A stretch of 64,000 bases of DNA from Pontibacter chinhatensis. GTDB lineage: Bacteria; Bacteroidota; Bacteroidia; Cytophagales; Hymenobacteraceae. Under the pieces are notes generated by a model. It searched no databases, had not been told where the DNA came from, and saw only the letters and a program-made list of their open reading frames with translations. The position numbers and the translations under genes are program-made. Positions 8,337-16,975 of the stretch are shown here, piece after piece. The stretch's first letter is position 1. Each line of letters opens with the position of its first letter. The DNA lies in contig NZ_FOOT01000001.1 in the NCBI RefSeq assembly GCF_900113285.1, forward strand, positions 310,001 to 374,000. Direction: 5' to 3'.

Positions 8337-9124
8337 TAGTTCAGGCTGATGGTCGTGCCGCTGTAGTGGGCTGTGTTTATACTTGTCAAAGCCTCGGCCT
8401 CACAAATTAATACCTGCGCCACCCCCTGCTGCAGCGCGGCAAAGGCATTGTCCAGTTTCGGAATCATGCCGGCATTTACTACGCCTTCCTCCTTCAGCGT
8501 TTTATACTTTTCTGTATGGATGTGGGAGATAACAGAGGTGTCATCCTCGGCATTTTGCAGCACGCCTTTTTTCTCGAAACAGTACACTAACTGCACCTTA
8601 TACTTTGGTGCCAGCGCCGTGGCCAGTACCGAGGCAATGGTATCGGCATTGGTGTTGAGCATGTTGCCTTGCGTGTCGTGCGTGAGTGGCGCGAAGACAG
8701 GCGTAAGCCTAGCCTCTACAATCGCCTCCAGCGCAGTCACATTTATACTTTCCGGACCAGCCACATCACCCACAAATCCATAATCCACCGTTTTGACAGG
8801 CCTCTTGGTAGCCGGCATGATGTTGCCATCCGCGCCGGTAAGACCAATGGCGTTGCAGCCAAGCGCCTGCAGTTTAGCCACCACCTGCTTGTTCACCAAT
8901 CCGCCATACACCATGGTTACCAATTCCAACGTTTCAGCATCCGTAATGCGGCGACCCTCCACCATTTTTGGGGTAATACCTAACCGCTGGCCAAAGGCAG
9001 AAGCAATTTTGCCCCCACCATGCACCAGTAGTTTCGGTCCCGGCAATTGGGCAAAATCACTTAAAAACGACTGCAGACGCTCCGGATTATCCAGGATGTT
9101 GCCGCCTATTTTTACTATAATCAT
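8336..9124 (-). CDS. argB: N-acylglutamate kinase (acetyl-/succinylglutamate kinase)
   Basis: Amino-acid kinase family; phosphorylates the gamma-carboxyl of the N-acylated glutamate. The start at 9124 gives MIIVKIGGNILDN, the standard beginning. The longer frame up to 9160 would add 12 residues encoded by the intergenic GACAAAGGA repeat and is unlikely. LLVHGGGK, VEGRRITD and LTGADG are conserved. In Bacteroides the orthologue prefers N-succinylglutamate; the succinyl-type argF' next door suggests the same here. It overlaps the argE-type gene by 1 nt. Confidence 0.92.
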   Translation of the reverse strand: MIIVKIGGNILDNPERLQSFLSDFAQLPGPKLLVHGGGKIASAFGQRLGITPKMVEGRRITDAETLELVTMVYGGLVNKQVVAKLQALGCNAIGLTGADGNIMPATKRPVKTVDYGFVGDVAGPESINVTALEAIVEARLTPVFAPLTHDTQGNMLNTNADTIASVLATALAPKYKVQLVYCFEKKGVLQNAEDDTSVISHIHTEKYKTLKEEGVVNAGMIPKLDNAFAALQQGVAQVLICEAEALTSINTAHYSGTTISLN

Positions 9125-9264
9125 TTGATCTGTGACAAAGGACAATTTGACAAAGGACAAAGGACGGATGAAGATGACAAAAGAACTTGTGACAAAGAAT
9201 AAAAGACAGCCATTTAGATTAGATTGATTGGTCTTTTGTCACAAGTTCCTTTGTCATTTGTCAA
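9125..9264. repeat. TTTGTCCTTTGTCA-type inverted/near-tandem repeat gap
   Basis: The argF'-argB gap consists largely of GACAAAGGA units. An imperfect inverted copy lies at about 9175-9212 versus 9231-9256 (GACAAAAGAACTTGTGAC opposite GTCACAAGTTCCTTTGTC). The same family recurs at about 57306-57377. It could fold as a hairpin within the operon mRNA. Confidence 0.6.
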
Positions 9265-10215
9265 TTACATCGCTTCTAGCATGCGCTTGAGCACGGCTTG
9301 GGCAGCGTAGGTGCGGTTATTGGCTTGCTCCAGCACCAGTGAGTTCGGTCCGTCCAGTATTTCGTCGCTCAGCTCCACGTTGCGGCGCACCGGCAGGCAG
9401 TGCATCACCTTGGCGTTGTTGGTCGCCTGCAGCTTCTCGTTAGTCAGCATCCAGCCCTCCCCGTCCGTCAGCACTTTGCCGTACTCTGTGTAGCTCGACC
9501 AGTTCTTCACGTACACGAAATCCGCGCCCTGCAACGCCTCCTGCTGGTCCATCGTCACCGTGGCGTTTTTGGTGAACTCCTCAGCCAGCTCGTAGCCTTC
9601 CGGATGCGTAATCACCAGCTCCACGTCGGCCTGGCCCATCCACTCGGCAAAGGAATTGGCAACGCATTGCGGGATTGGCTTGATGTGCGGCGCCCAGCTC
9701 AGCACTACTTTCGGGCGCTTGCCAGCAACGGCGTTTTCTTTAATCGTCAGCAAGTCTGCCAGGCTTTGCAGCGGGTGGCGCGTAGCCGACTCCAGGCTCA
9801 CGATTGGCTTTTTAGTGTACTGGATAAACTGGTTTAGCAGTTCCTCGTTGTAGTCCTCGTCGCGGTTCTGCAGCTTCGGGAACGAACGGATGCCGATGAT
9901 ATCGCAGTACTGGCCCATTACGGCCGCAGCCTCTTTGATGTGCTCCACTGTGGTGCCGTTCATGATGGCGCCCTCCTGCGTCTCCAGTGCCCAACCTTCT
10001 TTATCCAGGTTCATCACAATCACGTTCATGCCCAGGTTCTGGCCGGCTTTCTGCGTGCTCAGGCGCGTGCGCAGGCTCGGGTTCAGAAAAATCAACCCCA
10101 GCGTCTTGTTCTCGCCGAGGGTTTTATACTTGTAAGGATTCGCTTTCAGGTGCTGCGCCTCCTGTACCAGTTGGTTTAGGTCGGCTACATCGTGCACAGA
10201 AGTATATTTTTTCAT
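9265..10215 (-). CDS. argF': N-succinyl-L-ornithine carbamoyltransferase (acyl-ornithine type)
   Basis: 316 residues. Carbamoyl-phosphate site LNPSLRTRLSTQK and the family motif MHCLPVRRN are present, as is the long insertion typical of acyl-ornithine rather than ordinary ornithine carbamoyltransferases. In NGTTVEHIKEA residue 90 is Val. This is the position that is Pro90 in Bacteroides fragilis succinyl-ornithine carbamoyltransferase and Glu in the Xanthomonas acetyl-ornithine enzyme; from memory of published mutagenesis, Ser, Pro or Val there gives succinyl specificity. The succinyl substrate is therefore favoured. The gene is coupled to argD (shared nt 10215). Confidence 0.9.
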   Translation of the reverse strand: MKKYTSVHDVADLNQLVQEAQHLKANPYKYKTLGENKTLGLIFLNPSLRTRLSTQKAGQNLGMNVIVMNLDKEGWALETQEGAIMNGTTVEHIKEAAAVMGQYCDIIGIRSFPKLQNRDEDYNEELLNQFIQYTKKPIVSLESATRHPLQSLADLLTIKENAVAGKRPKVVLSWAPHIKPIPQCVANSFAEWMGQADVELVITHPEGYELAEEFTKNATVTMDQQEALQGADFVYVKNWSSYTEYGKVLTDGEGWMLTNEKLQATNNAKVMHCLPVRRNVELSDEILDGPNSLVLEQANNRTYAAQAVLKRMLEAM

Positions 10216-11369
10216 TAGATAGATTGCGGTTCAGTTTGGTAAAGGATGGCCTCGAAAGCCTGCAGGAATTTCTCTACTTCGCGGGCGCCAATGCACAGCG
10301 GCGGCAACAGGCGCAGCGTGTTTTTGTCGGATGAGGAACCTGTAAAGATCTGGTACTCCTCCAGCAGCTGCTTGCGGATCGGGGCGCATGGTTTATCCAA
10401 CTCCACCCCAATCATCAGCCCCTGGCCACGTACGTCCTTCACGCCTGGCAACTGGCGCAGGGCGTTCATCAGGCGCTGCCCTATTTGCTGGGCATTCTCC
10501 GTCAGGTTTTCCTCCTTTATCACCTCCAACACGGCTAGGGCCGCGGCACAAGCCAGGTAGTTTCCGCCAAAGGTGGTGCCCAACATGCCATGGCGGGACT
10601 CTATATCCGGATGTATCAACACACCAGCTACCGGGAAACCATTGCCCATGCCCTTGGCCATCGTAATCAGGTGGGGCTTTATGTCGGCATGCTGATGGGC
10701 AAAGAACTTGCCCGAGCGGCCGTAGCCAGACTGCACCTCGTCAAGTATAAGCAGGGCACCCACTTTCTCACAGCCAGCGGCCAGCGTTTTCAGGAAAGCA
10801 GGTCCCGGCAACTGAACGCCGCCTACTCCTTGAATTCCTTCCACGATCACAGCGGCCAGATCTGAGCCATGTTCCTGTAGCGCCTGGGCAAAGGCAGCTA
10901 CATCGTTCAGAGGCAGAAATATGATGTTATCCGTTTGGTTGATGGGCGCCTGAATTTTGGTGTCATCGGTGGCAGCCACGGCAGCTGAGGTACGGCCATG
11001 GAAGGCGCCCTTGAAGGCGATGACTTTTTTGCGGCCTGTTTGGAAAGAAGCCAGCTTCAGGGCATTCTCGTTTGCCTCGGCACCCGAGTTGCACAGAAAA
11101 AGGCTGTAGTCTTCATAGCCGCTCAGTTCACCCAGTTTATCAGCAAGTTCCTGCTGCATGGGCATCTGAACCGAGTTGGAGTAAAAGCCGATATCGTATA
11201 GCTGGCGCGCGATGCGCTTCACATAATGGGGATGGCTATGACCGATGGAGATAACGGCATGACCGCCGTACAGGTCGAGGTAGCGCTTGCCTTTGTCGTC
11301 CCAAACGTAGGCACCCTGGGCACGAACGGGCGTGATATCAAAGAGCGGATAAACATCGAAAAGATTCAT
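10215..11369 (-). CDS. argD: Acylornithine aminotransferase
   Basis: 384-residue class III PLP aminotransferase that converts N-acyl-glutamate-5-semialdehyde to N-acyl-ornithine. The PLP lysine lies in LITMAKGMGNGFP. LILDEVQSGYGRSG holds the cofactor-binding Asp, and YGGHAVISIGHSHP is at the N-terminus. It sits 144 bp downstream of argC and directly before argF' in the operon. Confidence 0.92.
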   Translation of the reverse strand: MNLFDVYPLFDITPVRAQGAYVWDDKGKRYLDLYGGHAVISIGHSHPHYVKRIARQLYDIGFYSNSVQMPMQQELADKLGELSGYEDYSLFLCNSGAEANENALKLASFQTGRKKVIAFKGAFHGRTSAAVAATDDTKIQAPINQTDNIIFLPLNDVAAFAQALQEHGSDLAAVIVEGIQGVGGVQLPGPAFLKTLAAGCEKVGALLILDEVQSGYGRSGKFFAHQHADIKPHLITMAKGMGNGFPVAGVLIHPDIESRHGMLGTTFGGNYLACAAALAVLEVIKEENLTENAQQIGQRLMNALRQLPGVKDVRGQGLMIGVELDKPCAPIRKQLLEEYQIFTGSSSDKNTLRLLPPLCIGAREVEKFLQAFEAILYQTEPQSI

Positions 11370-11513
11370 GCTGTAAGGTATGGTTTAGAGGTAGGAGGTT
11401 AAACAATAAAGGAAATACTCGACGTACATAGCTGAATTGCTAAATGGTTGTAATGTTAAATTGGTGTCCGTTGCCCGAATTGGACAACGAACAATGCATA
11501 ACGATTAACGAAA

Positions 11514-12518
11514 TCAGAAAGCTGATGCTTTCAGTCTCAGTCCGGCCTGCTCGTCCAGCCCGAACATCAGGTTCATGTTCTGCACGGCCTGGCCCGAAGC
11601 GCCTTTTAGCAGGTTATCAATCAGGCTGGTGATGACCAGATACTCACCCTGCTTTTGCACGTGCAGCAGGCATTTGTTTGTATTCACTACCTGCTTCAGG
11701 TCCGGTGTGCTTTTGCTGATGCTCACAAACGGGTGTCCGTCGTAATAGTTGGCAAATAATGCCTCCGCCTCTGCCTGATCCAGGTTACAGCGGGTGTAGC
11801 TGGTGCACAGGATGCCCCGGGTAAACGGCCCGCGGTAGGGCACGAAGTTTATACTTGGCAGTTCGCTTGGCTGGATGCCCAGCAGCGTGCGGCGAATCTC
11901 GTGCATGTGCTGGTGGTTGAGAACTTTATAGTTGGAGATGTTGCCGCTGCGCCAGCTGTAGTGCGAGGTGGCGCTCAAACTCTGCCCAGCACCGGTACTA
12001 CCCGTAATGCCGCTTACCTGCACCTCTTCTGTCAGTAGGTTCTGCTCGGCCAGGGGCAGGAGCGCCAGCTGAATGGCGGTAGCAAAGCAACCCGGGTTGG
12101 CTATGTTCTGCGCCTCCTGGATGGCATTGCGCTGTAGTTCCGGCAAGCCGTATATAAAGTCTCTCCCACAACCACTTACAATATTTTCCTTAAAGCTTTC
12201 ATTCCAACGAAAATCCTGGCTCAGGTCGATGATTTTTATACTTGTCGGCAGCTGTGCATCCTCTAAGAATTTCTTCGCAGCTCCGTGCCCTACGCACAGA
12301 AACAACACATCCACGTCCTGCTGCAGCGCGTCGGTAAAGTATAAATCCGTATCGCCAAGCAGGTCGCTGTGGGTGTCGTACACGGGTTTGCCGGCCTGGC
12401 TGTTACTGTGTACAAAGGCTATCTCTACGTTTGGGTGGTTGAGGAGCAGGCGCAGCAGCTCGCCGCCGGTATACCCTGCGCCGCCCACAATGCCTGCTTT
12501 TATACTTAGTCCGCCCAT
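11514..12518 (-). CDS. argC: N-acyl-gamma-glutamyl-phosphate reductase
   Basis: 334 residues. NADP-binding GIVGGAGYTGGELL is at residues 9-22, and the catalytic Cys is in IANPGCFATA. It reduces the acyl-glutamyl phosphate made by ArgB to the semialdehyde. The start overlaps the 3' end of argG by 13 nt, giving tight coupling. Confidence 0.93.
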   Translation of the reverse strand: MGGLSIKAGIVGGAGYTGGELLRLLLNHPNVEIAFVHSNSQAGKPVYDTHSDLLGDTDLYFTDALQQDVDVLFLCVGHGAAKKFLEDAQLPTSIKIIDLSQDFRWNESFKENIVSGCGRDFIYGLPELQRNAIQEAQNIANPGCFATAIQLALLPLAEQNLLTEEVQVSGITGSTGAGQSLSATSHYSWRSGNISNYKVLNHQHMHEIRRTLLGIQPSELPSINFVPYRGPFTRGILCTSYTRCNLDQAEAEALFANYYDGHPFVSISKSTPDLKQVVNTNKCLLHVQKQGEYLVITSLIDNLLKGASGQAVQNMNLMFGLDEQAGLRLKASAF

Positions 12519-13708
12519 TCTGCTGTGTTGTTTACCGTATGATACATCTTGGTCTGGTTGCCGAAAATCTTGGCAAAGCCCTTCACGTCGTCAGACGTCC
12601 AGGCGCGGTTCATTTCGCCGTAGCTGCCGAACTTGTCGCTCATCAGATCGTGCGCGCTCTCGATGCCCTGTACCTGGAAGTGGTACGGCGCCAGTTGCAC
12701 AAACACTTTGCCCGTTACGTTCTGCTGCGTGCTCTCCAGGAAAGCCTCGATGTCGCGCATCGTCGGGTCGAGCAGTTGGCCCTCATGCAGCCAGTTGCCG
12801 TACCAGGCCGAAAGCTGGTCTTTCCAGTACAGCTGCCACTTGGTCAGCACGTGCTTCTCCAGCAGGTGGTGCGCCTTGATGATGACCATCGGTGCAGCTG
12901 CCTCGAAGCCCACACGGCCCTTGATGCCGATGATGGTATCGCCTACGTGGATGTCGCGGCCAATGGCAAAGGGCGCGGCCAGCTCCTGCAGATGCTGGAT
13001 GGCCTGTACCGGATGCTCAAATATTTGCTCGTTTATGCCTTTCAGTTCGCCTTTCTCAAAGTATAAAGTCACGTGCTCCGGCTCAGTTTTGCTTAGCTGC
13101 GTAGGGTACGCCTCTTCGGGCAGCGGGAGGTGCGAAGTCAAGGTTTCCTTGCCACCTACCGATGTTCCCCAGATGCCTTTGTTGATAGAGTACTGCGCCT
13201 TCTGAAAGTCCATCTCCACGCCGTGCTCTTTCAGGTAGGTGATCTCTTCCTCGCGCGAAAGGCGCTTGTCGCGGATCGGGGTGATGATCTCCACCTCCGG
13301 GATCAGGGCCTGGAACACCATGTCGAAACGAACCTGGTCGTTGCCGGCGCCGGTGCTGCCGTGTGCCACGTAATCGGCTCCTACGGCTTTGGCGTGGTTC
13401 GCAATAGCAATGGCCTGTGTTACGCGCTCAGCGCTCACGCTCAGCGGGTAGGTGTTGTTCTTCAGGATATTACCGAAAACCAGGTAGCGGATGCAGCTGT
13501 TGTAGAAGTGCTCCGTCTCGTTCAGGTGGGTGTGTTGTTTTACGCCCATCGCATAGGCCCTGCGCTCTATCTCCTTCAGTTCTTCTTCCGAAAAACCGCC
13601 TGTGTCTACAATGGCTGAGTATACTTCCAGGCCGAGCTCCTGTGCTAGGTAAATGGCGCAGTAAGAGGTGTCGAGGCCGCCGCTAAAGGCTAAAACTACT
13701 TTCTTCAT
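12506..13708 (-). CDS. argG: Argininosuccinate synthase
   Basis: 400 residues. The ATP pyrophosphatase loop AFSGGLDTSY is at residues 7-16, and GSTGAGNDQVRF is the citrulline/aspartate-binding block. It condenses citrulline and aspartate to argininosuccinate. It is the second gene of the operon, 30 bp after the GNAT gene; that short gap holds two copies of TATACTT. Confidence 0.95.
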   Translation of the reverse strand: MKKVVLAFSGGLDTSYCAIYLAQELGLEVYSAIVDTGGFSEEELKEIERRAYAMGVKQHTHLNETEHFYNSCIRYLVFGNILKNNTYPLSVSAERVTQAIAIANHAKAVGADYVAHGSTGAGNDQVRFDMVFQALIPEVEIITPIRDKRLSREEEITYLKEHGVEMDFQKAQYSINKGIWGTSVGGKETLTSHLPLPEEAYPTQLSKTEPEHVTLYFEKGELKGINEQIFEHPVQAIQHLQELAAPFAIGRDIHVGDTIIGIKGRVGFEAAAPMVIIKAHHLLEKHVLTKWQLYWKDQLSAWYGNWLHEGQLLDPTMRDIEAFLESTQQNVTGKVFVQLAPYHFQVQGIESAHDLMSDKFGSYGEMNRAWTSDDVKGFAKIFGNQTKMYHTVNNTAEWAD

Positions 13709-13738
13709 GTTCTTTTTTATACTTGCTGATGATGCGAA

Positions 13739-14425
13739 TTATACTTTTACACGATTCATTTCGGGTGTATTGCACCCAGGCTGCTGGCCCGGCTTCTGAC
13801 GGTGGCGCAGCCAGCGCTCGTTCACGCTGCTCTGTTTCGGTGCGGGCTGCTTCTCCACCACCGGAAGGGCAATATAGTCCTTTTCCTTGGTAGGGTCGTA
13901 GAGCATGGCCGTGCAGAGGCAGTTTGTGCGGTTCTTGCTTTGCAGGATTTCGAAGTTTACGCAGCTGCGGCAGCCTTTCCAGAACTCCTCGTCATCAGTT
14001 AATTCTGAGTAAGTTACCGGCGTGTAGCCCAGGCTGGAGTTAATGCGCATTACCGCCAAAGCCGTAGTCAGGCCAAAAATTTTGGCGTCAGGATATTTGG
14101 TGCGCGACAGCTCGAAAATCTTCTGCTTAATCCGGCGCGCCAGCCCGCTCTTGCGCAGCTCCGGCGACACGATAAGGCCTGAGTTTGCCACATACTTGCC
14201 ATGGCCCCAGGTCTCGATGTAGCAGAACCCAGCCCAGGTACCATCAGGGTGCAGCGCGATGACGGCCTTGCCTTCCAGCATTTTCTGGGCAATATAGTCC
14301 GGGGAGCGTTTGGCAATACCGGTTCCGCGTGCCTTAGCCGAAGACTCCATCTCGTTACAGATCTGCAACGCATAGATAATATGTTGCCCTTGGGCAACCG
14401 TCACGATGAATTCAGGTTGGTCCAT
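13739..14425 (-). CDS. GNAT acetyltransferase heading the arginine operon; candidate N-acylglutamate synthase
   Basis: 228 residues. The GNAT core includes the acyl-CoA loop region VSPELRKSGLARRIKQK (about 88-104) and the C-terminal strand/helix INSSLGYTPV. A cysteine-containing tail (CRSCVNFEIL, TNCLC) and a basic C-terminus follow. It is first in an operon that otherwise contains every step from acylglutamate to arginine. The missing step is acylation of glutamate: no argA amino-acid-kinase fusion and no argJ are present. Assigning it as the acetyl- or succinyl-CoA:glutamate acyltransferase is inference from position and family. Confidence 0.75.
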   Translation of the reverse strand: MDQPEFIVTVAQGQHIIYALQICNEMESSAKARGTGIAKRSPDYIAQKMLEGKAVIALHPDGTWAGFCYIETWGHGKYVANSGLIVSPELRKSGLARRIKQKIFELSRTKYPDAKIFGLTTALAVMRINSSLGYTPVTYSELTDDEEFWKGCRSCVNFEILQSKNRTNCLCTAMLYDPTKEKDYIALPVVEKQPAPKQSSVNERWLRHRQKPGQQPGCNTPEMNRVKV

Positions 14426-14999
14426 TGTCAGAAAAGTATAGCAGTGCTAAAGCACGGCTAAAATCAGCTTTAAAAATTTACCGGAAAAAGTATGAATGCA
14501 GCGAAACAGCAGCACAGGCCAAGGCCGGACAGCTATCAATCGTATTGCAATAAATAAATGGGTGGAAGATGACTACCGCATAGGAAGTCAGAAAAGCTGC
14601 AGGCTACCGCCTGTAACGGACCGCTGGAATAGAAGTCCTCAAAACTACCCTCGGTGAAAGGGTAGAAAAAGCCGCACACTCCGTGGCTGGTGTATGTTTT
14701 ACCATGCAAGATGATAAAAGCGCCTTTTTTTTCATTTTAGTTGTCTAAAGAAAAAATGGGTTTTTGTGTTATACCCTTGTTTGCAACACAAAGGTTTCGC
14801 AATAGAAATGTATTTTGCAACATATTAATTCATTCTGTTTAATAAATTATGCGATTTGACGGTAAAATTATACTCGGGGCTTCCTCAAGTTCAAATCCCG
14901 ACAGTAGTTATACCTAACCAAGCCAAAAGTAACCCGAATTTAGTAACTTGCGTGCCTTTGGGCCTCTCCGTTGGTGGGGCGCATTTATACTTTCTTGGC
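14426..14999. other. 574-bp non-coding region upstream of the arginine operon
   Basis: This is the divergent control region between the arginine operon (minus) and a small membrane-protein gene (plus). It contains one AAGTATA word near the GNAT start, a possible structured RNA (14549-14732), A/T-rich DNA at 14740-14860, and a TATACTT copy just before 15000. No convincing ARG-box pair was identified by eye. Confidence 0.5.
14549..14732 (+). ncRNA. Candidate structured RNA, unknown family
   Basis: On the plus strand several hairpins follow one another. CAGGC/GCCTG pair at 14600-14604 and 14609-14613. A perfect 7-bp stem, CTACCCT/AGGGTAG, lies at 14645-14651 and 14659-14665 with loop CGGTGAA. 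A short GGAC/GTCC pairing lies at 14618-14638. A run of eight T follows at 14725-14732. It did not match cobalamin, TPP, SAM, glnA, ykkC, RNase P, tmRNA or SRP signatures that I could recall. The minus strand could equally be a leader of the arginine operon. The boundaries are guesses. Confidence 0.25.
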
Positions 15000-15296
15000 A
15001 TGAAAAACCTCTCGATCAGAGTTATCATCGGCATCCTTTTTTCCGTGGTCGGCCTGGTGTCCCTGTTTTTTTCAAGCGACGCCCTGATGGCGGCTATCTG
15101 GCTCAGCTTTGGCAACGGGCTTATACTTTCTGACCTGCGCCTGACGGGCGTGGATGAGCAGGGAAATCAATTTGTAAAGCCCATTCCCCGGGTGCGGACC
15201 TATGTGGCCATTATGCTCATTGTGTTTGCGGTACTGTTGCTCTTGCTGCAGATCTTCATGGACACGCAACAGGTGGGAGGCGGCGCGGCACAGTAA
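15000..15296 (+). CDS. Small two-helix membrane protein, unknown function
   Basis: 98 residues starting MKNLSIRVIIGILF at 15000. The open frame upstream to 14856 is unlikely coding: it is low-complexity and starts in A/T-rich intergenic DNA. Hydrophobic helices lie at about 6-38 and 66-88, with a short polar segment between them. There is no recognisable family. It ends 2 bp from the end of the convergent retropepsin gene. A TATACTT copy lies 10 bp before the start. Confidence 0.55.
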   Translation: MKNLSIRVIIGILFSVVGLVSLFFSSDALMAAIWLSFGNGLILSDLRLTGVDEQGNQFVKPIPRVRTYVAIMLIVFAVLLLLLQIFMDTQQVGGGAAQ

Positions 15297-15298
15297 GC

Positions 15299-16555
15299 CT
15301 AAATTTTGCTCTGCAGCACCACATTTACATCGATTATCTCTTTGGCGCGCTTCAGGCGGAGCCGCAATTTACTTCCTGGCCTGCTATCGAGCATGTTCAG
15401 GAGCTCCTGCAACTGCAGCTCGGTGCAGTTTCTGCCATTGATGTAAAGCAATTGGTCGCCGGGTTGCATGCCTACCAACTTGGCCGGTGAGTCGTCGACC
15501 ACGTTGGAGATAGTATAGAAATTGATGCCGGGCAGTGGCGTGCTCACTTCAAAGCCTGCCATGTTGTAGTTGAAAGGCTCCTTAAACTTCCGGTTCGGGA
15601 TAAGAGTCAGCTTCTGGTGCGGATAGTCGAAGATAACTGTGAAGCGCTTAAGAATCTCAGATCCCAGGTTTCCGTTGCGGCCCGCGATGTTCAGGGCATG
15701 CTTTACGGCCTGCTCGTCTGGGTAGTTAGCGGTGAGGTTTTCAATGTTATACTTGCCCAGCCTGAAACCGGGCAATCTTCCTATTTTACCATTTATGTCG
15801 CCGCCCAGGCCCCTGCCCAGGTAGGCCTCCATAACCTTCGGCGGCAAGGACAGGCGCTCATTCGTAGGCAGATACAGCGAGAGGCTGTGGCTGGCGCCAG
15901 TGTCCACTATCAGCTTTACATCAAGCGAGTCGCCGTTGTGCTGGCGGACAGAGCCGTACAGGTAAGGTTTTGAGTCTTCAATGTGCAGTGCGTACTCTTC
16001 TGCCTTACGCTTCTTTCGGACCTTATAATCAGGTTTATACAGTGTTATGGTTTGCGTGCTATAGTTTATCTTCACTATAAAATTCTTGAAGATATCGTAG
16101 CCGATGATGCCGTGCACCGGCATGCCCATTCTCATTGATAGGTCGAAAACTTCTTCCAACAGTACGTATACTGTCAGGTTTTCGCCCGCCACGCCGGGCA
16201 TGGAGATGGTATTGCCCACACTGTGCAGAGCCTCGATAGTATACCCCTCTCCCAGACCCCGTATCTTTATCCGGCTGGTTTGCTGCAAATCAAGCGAATC
16301 ATCAAAGTGCAAATGCGTGATCAGCACGTTCTGCACCCCCGAGTCAAGTATAAAGTTCAAGCTCTGCGAGTTGTTTACCCGGACCGGCAGCACAATCAGG
16401 TTATGGACTAGCTTGAAAGGGAGGATAATTTTATTGCGCCCTGAAGTCAGGTAAACCGTATCGGATGGCTGCGGCAGCTGCGCCCATACCTGTAAAGTGC
16501 TTAAGAGCATAAGCAGGAAAGCACAGGTAATGGCTCTATAACCGGCTACTCTCAT
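15299..16555 (-). CDS. Secreted retropepsin-like aspartyl protease with PDZ domain
   Basis: 418 residues. A signal peptide (about 1-25, ending VWAQ) precedes two aspartyl-protease-like half domains, FILDSGVQNVLI (Asp71) and LIVDTGASHSLSL (Asp218). A PDZ domain covers about 335-415 (SPAKLVGMQPGDQLLYING). The first half has DSG and the second DTG, so both catalytic Asp are kept and a single chain could form a pepsin-like active site. Periplasmic location is likely. The substrate is unknown. Such clan AA proteins with PDZ are common in Bacteroidota. Confidence 0.85.
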   Translation of the reverse strand: MRVAGYRAITCAFLLMLLSTLQVWAQLPQPSDTVYLTSGRNKIILPFKLVHNLIVLPVRVNNSQSLNFILDSGVQNVLITHLHFDDSLDLQQTSRIKIRGLGEGYTIEALHSVGNTISMPGVAGENLTVYVLLEEVFDLSMRMGMPVHGIIGYDIFKNFIVKINYSTQTITLYKPDYKVRKKRKAEEYALHIEDSKPYLYGSVRQHNGDSLDVKLIVDTGASHSLSLYLPTNERLSLPPKVMEAYLGRGLGGDINGKIGRLPGFRLGKYNIENLTANYPDEQAVKHALNIAGRNGNLGSEILKRFTVIFDYPHQKLTLIPNRKFKEPFNYNMAGFEVSTPLPGINFYTISNVVDDSPAKLVGMQPGDQLLYINGRNCTELQLQELLNMLDSRPGSKLRLRLKRAKEIIDVNVVLQSKI

Positions 16556-16975
16556 AACTATAAACTTGACAGGTAAAACAGGAAACTAGCGCACCTTGTA
16601 GTTATACGTTCACCCTGCCTTCCCGGATTGCGTTACTCCTTGAAATATAAGGTGTTGCAACAATAACTACCAGCAACAGAGCATCCCTCATTAAAAAGCT
16701 ATTCTACACCTTATAAGGACGTCCTAAAGGGATGTTTTCGACATGGCGCTAAATTGAACTGAGCAAATAAAGTATGGCTAACGTCCTATACGGATTGGAG
16801 GAAGGCCTTATCTCTTATTTGCGTGGCATTTGCACAAAATCCATGGTGGAATAATATACATTTTACGCTATCAAGGCCGTTTTATGCGTTTTTACGTGAT
16901 TTTGCCCCCAAAAAGTCTTACCTTAAAGTATAACGTTTCTGCAAACACCTCAACAAACTTAGACTTTTCTAATAG
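16556..16975. other. 420-bp intergenic region between divergent genes
   Basis: It separates the retropepsin gene (minus) from the symporter gene (plus). It contains TTTTG at 16900-16904, about 19 nt before TAAAGTATAA, a possible but imperfect promoter for the symporter that includes an AAGTATA copy. There is no gene, tRNA or strong hairpin that I can see. Confidence 0.45.

Noticed and set aside
14549..14732. Cobalamin riboswitch
   Set aside because: AAGTCAGAA and CGGTGAAAG fragments resemble pieces of that family, but they are in the wrong order, the core B12 box is missing, and the adjacent genes are not B12-related.
14870..14910. tRNA T-arm-like string GTTCAAATCCC
   Set aside because: The flanking 5-bp stem does not pair, there is no anticodon or acceptor arm in the preceding 70 nt, and no CCA-compatible end. 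It is not a tRNA, and too little remains to call a fragment.
14856..14999. 48-residue N-terminal extension of the 98-aa membrane protein
   Set aside because: The region is A/T-rich intergenic DNA, its translation is low-complexity, and a good Met with a hydrophobic helix follows at 15000.
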